Assembly (NCBI GenBank): GCA_003049485.1
Contig: PYST01000187.1
Span: forward strand, 1-64,000
Length of the DNA: 64,000 nt
Origin: Ophioceras dolichostomum
Lineage: Eukaryota > Ascomycota > Sordariomycetes > Magnaporthales > Ophioceraceae
Direction: 5' to 3'
Shown here: one piece after another, positions 45,870 to 56,901 of the stretch
Numbering within the stretch: the first letter of the stretch is position 1
Layout of the letters: each line of letters starts with the position of its first letter
The notes under the pieces: model-generated
Databases searched by the model: none
The model's input: only the letters and a program-made list of their open reading frames with translations
Told to the model about the DNA's origin: nothing
Translations under genes and position numbers: made by a program

Positions 45870-46660
45870 AGGCTACCGTGCCGCTCAGATCATGGGGCTC
45901 GGGCGACATACCGATCCTCTTGGTCCTCGTTGCCATCGGCATGGCCATGATGAAATAGGCCCGCATTCCCACTCTCGAAGACGCTATCTGTCGAAATTTC
46001 GGTTTCCAGTCCCCCTTTTCCGCCGCAGCGATCGCCGATCATCGCTCCGAACCGCCCCGATTGTAGAACGGATAAGATTCAAGAGCGCTTAGCGAGCTTG
46101 AACGGCTGGATAGAGTACGCGTCCGCGCTACAGGGTACGTTTGTGTGTGCTGGCGCGGGCCCTCACTTGGGGCCTATCTCCCAAGGCGGATGCCCAAGAA
46201 AGGAATGCTGATGCTATGGAGATCGGTGGCGATGCGTCGAGAGTCGAAACTACCTAGGTAACGAGACTCAAAATCCTTTCAAATTGATAATAGGCTTGGT
46301 CTTGACTCTGCTATACGCCTGGTTGGCAATGAAGATTGACAAGCGCACGCTGCTCTTCGTGGGATTTATAACCTCGACAGTCTCGATGTTGCCCTTTTTT
46401 CGTTACATATGAGCGAAGACAACGCTTCCCCTGAGAAGCCTCCCCATTCTGTCCCGCCGATTCCTGCTTATATTGTTTGCCACTTCCCAGGTCATCTTCC
46501 CGGCATCATGCCGATCGACTTGGTCGTGCTGTTCCGCATATTTGAGTGTGTTGGAGGAGGGGTTTCGACGGCCTGCGTCCTGCTGTACGTAGGTACCTAT
46601 TCACTGCAGGCTGAGGCAGCCACTGTAGAAACACGGTGCGCACTACTAGTCATTATCCGC
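45870..46660 (+). pseudogene. MFS transporter relic
   Basis: Recognisable parts of a drug/nutrient MFS porter remain. First helix ILLVLVAIGMAMM is followed in frame by TAG (45956-45958) and ARIPTLEDAICRNFGFQ. In another frame, IQERLASLNGWIEYASALQ continues across an intron (GTACGT 46133 to AATAG 46292) into LVLTLLYAWLAMKIDKRTLL. Another exon has LVVLFRIFECVGGGVSTACVLLY with donor GTAGGT. The order matches helices 1-4 of the family. A nonsense codon, at least one frame change and the lack of the remaining eight helices make it a pseudogene. Confidence 0.6.
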
Positions 46661-46989
46661 TTATCCTCCCAGTCCCAGTCCGGCCCTGAAGTCTCGCACC
46701 GAATTCAGCGTCTTACCTGCTTTTCGAAGAGTCAAATCCGTACAGCCGTCACCTCGAACCGAAACGCTTCCTGGCCGCCCTCGGGCCTTGAATCATCAAC
46801 AAGTGAAAAACTTATTGCGCCTTTGTTACTTCATCACGTACAGGGCGTCGGATGCCCCTCCAAACGTGCACTATCATCCTTGCACTTGGCTGATAAAACA
46901 TCATTTCGTCCCCAATTACATCCTACCTCCACCACCTGCTACGCCCATCCTTGCGATTTCCCCTCCTACCGACATAACGGATCGCAACT

Positions 46990-49900
46990 CACTATCATGG
47001 CGCGGCCGACTTGAGTCGCGTCGTTCTTCTGCGGAACCTACTGGCGTTACTGGCCTCTTGGCCTTCTCGCCGTCTCCATCATCGCCATCAGCTACCAGCT
47101 GAAAGCTCTGCCGTCTGCACAGCCAGACGCCAATGGCACCCGTCCAAAGAAAAAAAAAGAAGGGAGAGGACCCAAAGGACATTACGTCCCGGCCACGCCC
47201 GCCATCTCAACCATGCCCGCCATCTCGGCCATGCCCCCCACCTCGGCCATGCTACTGGCTGGTCTGGAGGGCCTGTTGCTGGTGGTAATGTTCGGAAGAT
47301 GCCACGGCCATCTAAGCCTCGAGTCTTGGATCGGCACTACGCTCTGGTCGTACCTCGAAGGATTCCTCCTACTGCGCCTAGTTCCACCTCCCGTCTTGGA
47401 GCGTGCTCGGCCGACAGTCTGGTGCCACTCCCTCATCTTTCACGGTCTCTTGTTCTTTGCCAGCTGCTTGGCGACAACTCCGCCTGCGTGGCTTTCGTCG
47501 TCGCTCCTCCTCTTGGCCTCGCTATCGCCGCGTCCGTCCTCGCGAGATCACGGCCATGACCCGACCGAAGAGTATCGTTCTAGCATATTGGGCCCTTTGA
47601 GCTTCGCCTGGATGGACGGTATGCTTCTCAAGGCCTGGGCTAGGGGGGGGCTGAAGCCTGAACACGCCCCTGCCCTAAGCGCGGTCGACACTGTGACGGT
47701 AAATCTACATAGCTACAGGCCACGAAGGCGGTGAGTTAGTTTGGTATTGAACAATGGATAGTCCGTTTGTGATGCCATGTGGGCTAACGATCCTCAAAAA
47801 AAAGGTGCTCTCTCCTACTCAACCTGCTTCGGCATTTCGCAACAGACCTGTCCATCCAAGCATTCCTGGGATCGCTCTATGGAGTCTACGTATTCCTCCC
47901 GACCCTGCTCCTCGGAGGAATTCTACAACGCGTTGAGGGCACCACCACAAGTCCGGCGTCTGCTGCAGAAGCTCGATACCATGTAATGCTCCTTTTCTTC
48001 GCCCGCATTGCCTCATCCGTCGCAGAGAGCCATGTCTTGTGGATCGGCGTGAAGGTTGGGCTTCGAATAAAAACCATCCTGGTGCACGAAATCTACCGAA
48101 AGGCACTACGACAACCGGTTGCCCGCAGTCCTTCCAAGCCCCAGCAGTAGCATCAGCAGCAGCATCAGCAGCAACTATCCAATAAGGCAGACGCCGCAAC
48201 CATCACGAGCCTCGCTACAGGCGATGCGAACATGATTGCAGACCCGGGGACCAACATGCACCAAGTTTGGGCGTCGGTTCCGGTGCAGACCCTTACAGCC
48301 GTCATCCTGTTATACAGGACTCTCGGATACAGCGCCTTTGCGGGCGTGGCTTTGGTGGCGGCCATGGTACCCGTCAACTCTCGCATCGCCCATCGGTTTG
48401 GCGCCATCCAGATGAAAGTCATGGCGGCATCGGACGCCAGAATTCAAGCCACGACGGAGCTGCTCCGCAACATCCGCGTCGTTAAGCTGATTTCCTGGGT
48501 CCCCTTCTTTCAGCGGAGAATCAGCGACAGGCGGGCCGAGGAACTCCGGAATCTTCGCTCTCGGTTCATCCTCTGGTCGACGGCGGCGACGATCTGGTAC
48601 GGCATGCCTTTGCTGATCACCTTCTCTTCGTTTCTCGTCTACGCAGTCATCGATGGGCGGTCCCTCACGCCCTCCGTCGCCTTCACGGCCCTGTCACTCT
48701 TCAACCAGCTCAAGACGCCGCTGAACGATTTTGTGGGCATGCTTGCTCGGGTCCAGGCCTCTCGCGTGTCGCTGTCGCGGATCGAAGCTTTCCTCGCGGC
48801 GGAAGAGGAGGAGACCGACAAATATCGAGTCCTCCGGCGGCAACGGCAGCAGCAGCAGCAGAAGAAGAAGAAGAAGAAGAAGAAGAAGAATCCCGCGTCG
48901 TCCTCGGTCGAAATCGGAATGGGCTTCGAAAACGCGACACTCGCCTGGCCGGGATGTTCCGACGGGTATGGGTTTGTTCTCAAGGACCTCAATGTGGAAC
49001 TACAAGCAGGAAAGCTCAACGTCATCATCGGGGCCACCGGCAGTGGCAAATCTTCGATGCTTCTAGCACTCCTGGGCGAGATGCCGCTCATCAGTGGTAA
49101 TGTGGTAATAATGCCTGCCACGGCTGCTGCTGCTCGCGAACCATGCTCATCGGACTCATTGGACTCATCGGACTCGTCGAACTCGTTGAACTCAGATACG
49201 GAGGAGACCGACGTATACGAGGGCGGCGTGGCTTTCTGCGCCCAGGAGGCATGGTTGATCAACGACACGTTGCGGAACAACATACTCTTCGGTCGAGCCT
49301 ACGACGACGAGCGCTACAGGGCCGTCTTGGATACCTGCGCTCTCGATCCGGATCTTGATCTCCTAGGTCGAGGCAACCTGACCTTGGTTGGGGATTCCGG
49401 GGCGCAGCTTTCCGGTGGACAAAAGCAGCGGGTAGGCCTCGCCCGTGCCGTCTACTCCACTGCAAGCCATCTCCTTCTCGACAACTGCCTAAGTGCTGTC
49501 GACCCCCATACGGCATCCTGGATCTTTTGCAGATGCATCACGGGACCGCTGATGACGGGGCGGACCTGCATCCTAGCCACGCACAATGTGGCCCTCGTTG
49601 CTCCCAAGGCCGACTACATTGTCAAGCTGGATCATGGCGTCGTAGTTACGGCCGGTTCTGCGCACGACCTCGCCGCCGCCGGACAGGTTCCCGAACTCAA
49701 ACTTGCGCCACGCAACGATGATGCACCCGCCGAATCTAGAGAGCCGCCATCGGGGAAGACAGAAGAAGGTCTTGTTGCTGGAGCCGAGCCGCCGCCTAGC
49801 TCCGCTCCCCCTGCTAGACACGAGAGGACCAAGGATGAGAAGAAGCAAGGCGGGAAGAACCTCGCCAACAGCAGCAGCAGCAGCAACAACAACGACGACG

Positions 49901-51920
49901 GCCACGACGACGACCACGAAATCGCCTGTGATGAAGGAACGGTTCGAACCAAGAACGCCTCAGAGAGATACCTTTCTGCCATGGTTGGATGGACGTTCTG
50001 GGCTCTTCTTGTTTTCTTTTTCATAAGTCAGCAGTACGGATCCATCTTGGCAAACTGGTGGGTTGGGGCGCTGGCCAATGCCTACACCCAGGTCCAGGCC
50101 CACGCCCACGCCGACGCGCATGCCAATGCCAATGCCGATGCCGATGCCACCGTTTCCGTCTCTGTTTCCTTCTGCTTTGGTATCTACGCCGCCATTCTCG
50201 TGGCCTACTTAATCGTGGGCTTTCTGAGACTGTTCATCTTGTCGCTCGGATCTCTCACGGCCTCGACTCGCCTCCACAGCAGCCTACTCCAGTCGATCGT
50301 GAGCGCGGACCTGACCTTCTTCAACAAGAAGCCCCTCAGCCAGGTCATCAGCCTCTTTTCCGAAAACATGCGGACCATCGACCAGGACCTCGCCGTCCAG
50401 GCCATCGCGACGCTCCACTTCGTGGGGGCTCTGGTGGGGATTACGACACTTATCGTCGTGGCTACTCCGGCCGTAATGGGACCGGCTGCTGTAATCGCCT
50501 TGATCTACTACCTGATCGCCGCCGTCTTCCTCCTCGCGTCCCGCGATCTCAAGGTCATGGAGGCGACGCGTGGCCCCCACTCATTCAGCATCTCAGCGAA
50601 ACCCTCTCTGGCATTGTCACCACACGAGTCTACAGCGCCCAGGGACGGTATTCGGCCATAGACCTAGCGCTCCTTGACAGGTCCAACCAGCCCTCGTTCT
50701 TCCTGTCGGCCACTGAGAGGTGGCTGGTGTTCCGGCTCAGCCTCACAGGAGCACTCGTCTCGCTGTGTGCCGAGCTCTTTGCCATCGGCGCGCCGGGACG
50801 CTCAGTGCTGGCACGATCGGGTTGAGCATGAAGTACGCCACCCTCTTCTCGGATCATGTGCTGTGGCTCGTCCGATATTACACATCCCACGCCCAGAATA
50901 TGACAGCGCAAGTCTTTTTTTTCCCCTTGTTGGCTTGGTTTTACTGCTTTCATGTTCTAATTTTGCTTCATGCGCAGACTTCATCGTCACGAAAGCTGCA
51001 TCGACCAAGCGCAGAAGGCCCGTGAAGCCACTACCACCACTACCATGGGTAGTTCGAAAATACCCGAGGACCGGCCTTCCTCTGGCCTAGTGGAGTTCGA
51101 CGGCGTCTGGGCCCGATACTCGGCCAAGCTGGATTACGTCCTTCATGATGTGTCGTTTACCATTGCTCCCGGAGAGAGGATTGGGATGGTCGGTCGCACC
51201 GGCGCCGGGAAATCTACCCTAGCGCTCACGCTACTTCGCAGCCTCGAGATCGAGAGGGGGCAGATTCGGATCGATGGCGTGGACACGAAGGACGTCGACC
51301 TGCATGAACTACGTCGTCGGCGTGCATATGTTCCTCAGGATCCGACACTCTTCACAGGCACACTACGACACAACCTCCACCCGTTCGAAGAGCATACGGA
51401 TGAGGAGGTGCTCGGCGCCCTCGGTCGCGTTGGTCTGCCTGATGATGATGATGATAACGACGACGACGACGACGACGACGACAATAACAGCGGGACCACC
51501 ACCAGCTCCAATACCACCAGCAAGTTCAGCGACCTGACCTTCGCCGTCTCAGAGGCGGGCTCAAACATCTCTCAGGGCCAAAGTCAGCTCGTGTGTATCG
51601 CATGCGCCGTCCTGAGGGGTTCCAAGGTGGTCATCATGGACGAGGCGACGGCGTCGACGGACCAAAACTCAGACCTCAAGATCCAAGCCTGCGTGAGAGG
51701 GCTCCAGGCCACCGTCGTCACGATCGCCCACCGTCTCCGGACCGTGATCGACTACGATCGGATCATCAGCCTGGACGCCGGCGAGGTGAGGGAATCCTCC
51801 CATCCGTGGGAGCTGCTCCAGCGGCGCCGGGATGGCCACTTCAAAGGCATGTGCGAGGCCGACGTGGACAGCCGGGAATTGGTTGCATTGGCCAAAGCCG
51901 CGTGGGAGACCCGATCGTAA
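46990..51920 (+). pseudogene. ABC transporter, ABCC/MRP type, disrupted gene
   Basis: A full-length ABCC-like layout is visible. An N-terminal hydrophobic TMD0-like region runs to FAWMDGMLLKAW (exon ending 47730, intron 47731-47804). TMD1 follows, then NBD1 with Walker A GATGSGKSS, signature LSGGQKQRVGLARA and Walker B LLLDNCLSAVD. TMD2 comes next, and NBD2 has Walker A GRTGAGKST, a degenerate signature NISQGQSQL, Walker B VVIMDEATAS and the H-loop IAHRLRTV. Lesions are TAG at 48148-48150 within a CAG run, a one-base loss in the C run near 50577 and a one-base loss near 50790. The 5' end is also uncertain: an in-frame TGA at 47012 precedes the TMD0 frame. Poly-Lys (AAG) and poly-Asp inserts interrupt the linker and NBD2. 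The protein would have exported conjugates or metabolites. Confidence 0.75.
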
Positions 51921-53979
51921 TGCATTTCCGTATTGCAACGTGTTGCAACGGTTTCGGTGGTTGCGTCCACACAGAGGGGGGAAGGGGAAGGGAGGGAAGG
52001 CATTGAGGCGGACTGGGTGCTCCCACCGGAGATAACATCCTTCCGGCGCGAGCTCGACTCGCGCGGGATGAGGCATTCATTGATCAATGTTTAGGTAACT
52101 ACTAGGTACCTGCCTAGCTTCGAAAACCACTACCTACCTGTTGACTTTGTTTTGCGGACACTTTGGGAGTCAAACTCTGCCGCACTGGCCCAAAGCGGTC
52201 CCGCGCAGCTAGGTAGTTCTTAAGCATCAAGAGTATATTGGGATTTTCAAACTCAGAGGCTGGACCAATCACACAGCGTCCATGGGGGAGTTGTTCCTGT
52301 GGTGGCCACTGAGAGCGGACTCTGGATACCTGGAGGTGCGCGTGGCCGGTCTTGCGTCTGCGAGTGTTACCAAGCGGGGTTTCAGTGTTCTGCATTCCAC
52401 CATCCCACCCAACTGATTCAAACCACCAGCCTTTGCGTCCCACGGTCGGGACCCCTCCTGCGCTGCCACACCATACTGCTACACTGGCACTCACTACAGT
52501 GACTACCTCTACACAACAAACCTTTGCCCCTCCAGTGCCTCTGTCGAATGAAGCACAGCAAGACCTCTCAGCGTCTCATTCGAAACCGACGAGAAGCAAT
52601 GGCATTCCTTGACATATGCCTCAACTGCAGCTACCCGAAAGGCTCCTAGTTTTGTGCTCTTAGAGCCTCAGACCAACGAATGTAGCGCCGACAGGGACAG
52701 GCCTCTGATTCGTCGCTGGGTCCTCCGCGTGTGCGTGTGAGTGAGCGATTTATGGGTGTCATAAATGGCATTCCTGCTGTCAAGGCCTGGTGGGGTGGGG
52801 GGTTTCCCCAAGTCCGGTCTCCTCCGGACGGAATAGTTACTCCTAGTGTGTTCTGCCAAACAAGGATGCCACATGTGCATGCGACTAGCGCTGCACCAAG
52901 AACACTACACGGCCTATCACTTGCTTCGTTGGCTTCATTACATTACACCCAGCTATCTCGCAGACAAAAACAGGAGAAGCATATGCGCTGCACCAGTATC
53001 ATCAGTCCCCGGTGACGGCCGGCGTGGCGAATGGGTCCCTTGGAGATAGCTATCCCAGAATAGGGTCCTCCAAGACCAGGAGACGAGGGGCTTGAGGGGA
53101 GAGGAGAGGGGCTAGCCGAAGGCGGTGAGGCCGCCGAGGTCGTCTGCTGTAAGTCGTTGGTTTTGCGTCTCTTCCCGTCTTCCGCGGTGGACACACACAG
53201 GACGAATCGATTGACGAAAGGTTTCCAGACTCCTGTTTCTCTCTAGCGGAAAGGCAGGACGGAGGCGTAAAGGAGCCCGAGGGCATGAACCCGGGACGCC
53301 GCTAGCGCACGAAGACGCAGGCGAGGATGCCACTGGGATGCCACTGGGATGCCACTGGCTGTCACTGGCTGCCACTGCATGCCATTTGGATGGAGCATTT
53401 CGAGCGATTCGGGTTGGTGTCGCCGTGTATGGGGCCACGGTTGGTCATTGGCTCTATTGGCTCCATTGGCTGGCTCCATTGATCTCCATTGGGAGCCATC
53501 CCATCTCCCCTATCGCCTGTCCAGCGCCCACTGCCCACAGATTTGTGCAGCACCACTTCATGGAATCGTTTTTGGAGAAACCTGCAGTCAGCCCACATCA
53601 CATTTTCGACGAACGGTGATCAATACTGGATGCCCCTCACCTCCCTTTTCTCTCTCATTCTCCTCCGAAACCCCCATTCTGCCCCTCCCTTCGGCGTGAT
53701 TCTCCTGCGGCAAGTGGGCCTCCCCCGCCCTCCCTCCGTTGCCCTCTTGGTCTCTCTGTGCTGCTGACCCACATTGTATGGCCCATTCGACAACCCTTTT
53801 TCTTCTCTGCGTTTCCCAATCTCACCTGCGACCCTGCGCGGTCCCTGCCCTCCAGGATTTAGTACATCCCCGTCCCTCATTCCTCACCATCACACCTTGC
53901 TTGCACCACAACGCGCTAGCTGGAGGGAGCTTCTTAGAGCTCATTTTTAGCGTATCCAGCAATTTGAGTCGAGACCACC
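51921..53979. other. Intergenic region with simple repeats, promoter of the methyltransferase
   Basis: No supported gene. A TAGGTACCT motif is at 52103-52111. A tandem GATGCCACTGG-type repeat spans about 53325-53395 and TGGCTCCATT-type repeats about 53450-53500. The stretch 53630-53960 is pyrimidine-rich and leads into the next start codon. Confidence 0.45.
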
Positions 53980-56084
53980 ATGGCCGAGTCTTCCGAGACT
54001 AAGGCCGCGAGCCCGGCGCCGGCTGACAAAGGCAAGGCGGTTAGCCCGGCCCCGGAGAAAGCTGCCTCCCCCGCGGCGGAAAAGGCCCCGAGCCCAGCTG
54101 CGGAGGCGTCTGCTGCGGCAGGCCCATCAACCACCACCCCCGCCGCGCCAGTAGTTGAGAACGAGCCTCTCGAGGTCGATGAGGGGAACCAGGGCGTAGT
54201 GGTAAGTTCACGCACTGCCTGGCTTCAATCGCTAGCATGATCGACATCTTTATGTCTAGATAGACTCGGTACACTGACACCCTGTGTAGCCAGATGATTC
54301 GGACTCGGCCTTCGAGGACCGCATGTAAGCCCACCTCGAGGCGCCAGCCGTACCTCCACCGTTTGCCGAAGGAAGCCCAATTGCTCACGCCCTCTCTTCT
54401 GTTATTCCAGTTCTGCCTACACGGCTTCCTTGACATCTAGTGTCGTCAACTACCCCATGGAGCATGGCCGTCGGTACCATGCTTTCCGTGCTGGAGGTAC
54501 GAAAGGCCGCCCCTCTCGGCTGACCCCCGGGATGCCTCCACTGTGCCCTTCTCCGATCATGAACTAACGCTCTGGGTCGCAACTTGCCTAGCCTACCAAT
54601 TCCCCAACGACGAGGTGTGTTCGGGATTCCCCCCCCCTTTCACCCTTACCATCAACGTTATCATCTCTATTCTCCTCCCTCGCTGCACCTGTAGCACAAC
54701 GCCTAGAAACATCATGCCGACATGCTGACCCTTTTTCACTCAACTCCAGGAGGAGATGGAGCGTCTCGACATGAACCACCTTCTCTGCGTCAAGATAGCG
54801 GGCAACAAGCTGTACCACTCCCCCATTCAGGAGGACAAGGTCCACCGCATCCTCGACATCGGCACTGGCACTGGCATCTGTAGGTTATACCGTACATTCC
54901 GCCGGCGACTCACTTGCTGCTTCGACGTACTGGCTAACTTAACCTCTCAGGGGCCATCGAGATGGGCGACCTTTTCCCTGCGGCCGAGGTGAGTCCTAAT
55001 GCCGTCCTTGACCTGCGACGCATTGAGCTGTGCCGAACCCTTCTCCAGGTACGGACGCTGACTATGATGCCCAACACCAGGTTATTGGAAACGACTTGAG
55101 CGCTATCCAGCCGTCTTGGTACGTTCTGCCACCCGGCGATTACAGTTCGCTCGCTATCGGCGCTAGCCGTCTGAACTTCAGCGACGGATGGCTGGTTTCA
55201 CATGAGACCAGGACTCAATCTACTAAGTGCTAACATTTGAGCCTTTCATCGCAGGGTGCCCCCGAACGTGAAGTTCGAGATTGATGATATCGAGAGCCCG
55301 TGGGTGGAGAGCGCGCGGTTCGACTTCATCTTCTCGCGGTACATGGTCGCCTCTATCACGGACTGGCCGAGATACGTCGGAAACATCTACGAGTACGTCG
55401 TCACTATCTCCCCAGCTGTCCTGAGTTTCACGAATTTTGTTGCTGTTTGAAGAAATACACCGCTGAGCGAGAGCATCCACCACTAACTGCCGAGCCCACA
55501 CGGGGCGCTTCTAGCCACCTGAACCCTGGAGGCTGGGCCGAGTTCCAAGACTACGACCTCGAGTGGTATGCCGACGACGGCAGCATGACGCCAGAGCACT
55601 ACTGCACCAAGTGGATCCGCAACTTCGTCGACGCCTGCGACGGGATGGGCCGCACGGCCAAGCCCGGCCCGAAGATCGAGCAGTGGGTCAAGGACGCCGG
55701 CTTCGTCAACGTGGTGAAGCAGAAGGTCAAGGTGCCCGTCGGCCCCTGGCCCAAGGACCCGGTCAAGAAGGACATCGGCATGCACAACATGATCCAGGTG
55801 CTCGAGGGCCTCGAGGCCTTCACGCTGAAGCTCTTCTGCGGCGTGCTCGGCTGGACGGAGCAGGAGGTCACCGTGCTGCTTGCCAAGGTCCGGAGTGAGA
55901 TGAAGTCGCTGAAGTTCCACGCTACCTACGACTAGTGCGTTGCTCTCTCTCTCCATGTCTCCTCTACTAGCACAGCCTCCTTCCTGTCCTTTCTCGTTTC
56001 CCACAGTGATCAAATCGCGCGATCAATGCTAACATTCTTTCGTCGCATCTTAGCTACATCGTCTACGGCCAGAAGCCTGAGTAG
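53980..56084 (+). CDS. LaeA-like (UMTA) SAM-dependent methyltransferase
   Basis: Ten exons (53980-54201, 54290-54324, 54411-54496, 54592-54614, 54750-54879, 54951-54988, 55081-55118, 55255-55392, 55515-55934, 56054-56084) join in phase to 386 residues. An Ala/Pro/Ser-rich leader of about 70 residues is followed by the family's typical AYQFPNDEEEMERLDMNHLL. SAM motif I is ILDIGTGTGI (156-165), then WAIEMGDLFPAAEVIGNDLS, FEIDDIESPW and HLNPGGWAEFQD. The protein ends YIVYGQKPE. This class I methyltransferase family includes the secondary-metabolism regulator LaeA and many cluster-borne enzymes. Which one this is cannot be told; no biosynthetic core enzyme is in the window. Exon 4 is only 23 nt. 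Confidence 0.9.
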
Positions 56085-56901
56085 ACGGGCTGGATCTCAA
56101 GGAAGATCTCTGTCATGGCAACAATCTAGCGTCAGCAACAACACTTGCAAGCGTGCACACTGCACCGGACCTAGTCTCAATTAGCGTCGCTCCCATGCTT
56201 TCCTTTGTAGCCATCTCTCGTAGTCTCTTGATGACCTCAGCATACCCATCTGTTTACTGTGTACCTGCTACCACTCATGCATACCTACCTACCTTGCTTG
56301 AAAGAAAGGAAGGGGAGCTGAGTTTCGAACTTTTGGCGAGCGAGTATCAAGCGTTTAAAATACAACAGTCTAGTGTCTTTTTCAGCATGCATCTTTCAAA
56401 GCATTAGCATCATCATCCACCACGGCGTTCCCGTCGTCATGAGACTGCGAGGGCGCGGGCAAATCGCCGCCTCGCACTATTGGCCCGATTTGGTGGCTTG
56501 CAGCGCCAATCCGTTTTAGGCAGTTTTCAGGGGTCGAGCTCGAGTTCTGGCCTCTGATGTGAGGGCGCTGGGTGGCACGGACAGAAATAGGGGACGTGGT
56601 TCCCGCTGCGGCTGAGATTGGCTTCACCAATGCAAGCGCGTCTGCCCCTGGTGGCTGGCCCAGCTGAGCACCCGCCCCTGATAACTGGGACCTCTTCCCT
56701 CTTTTCCTCTTTCTCAATGCCAAAACTTTGAATCAATGCAATTTCAGTCTCAGTCCCTCTCTTTCGTCTCCCTTCCATCCCTTCTTTGAATTCCTACATC
56801 GCTCAAACCTCTGTCTGGAACTAGAGCTCAAAAACAAACAACAATGTGGCATTCTTGTGGTGGTGGCGGTGTTCGCAAACTACCTCTTCTCTTACGGCAC
56901 G
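56085..56901. other. Intergenic region between methyltransferase and Cys-module protein
   Basis: 3' flank of the methyltransferase, then promoter and leader of the next gene. No gene is seen. The open frame entering from 56728 has no ATG before 56902. Confidence 0.5.
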
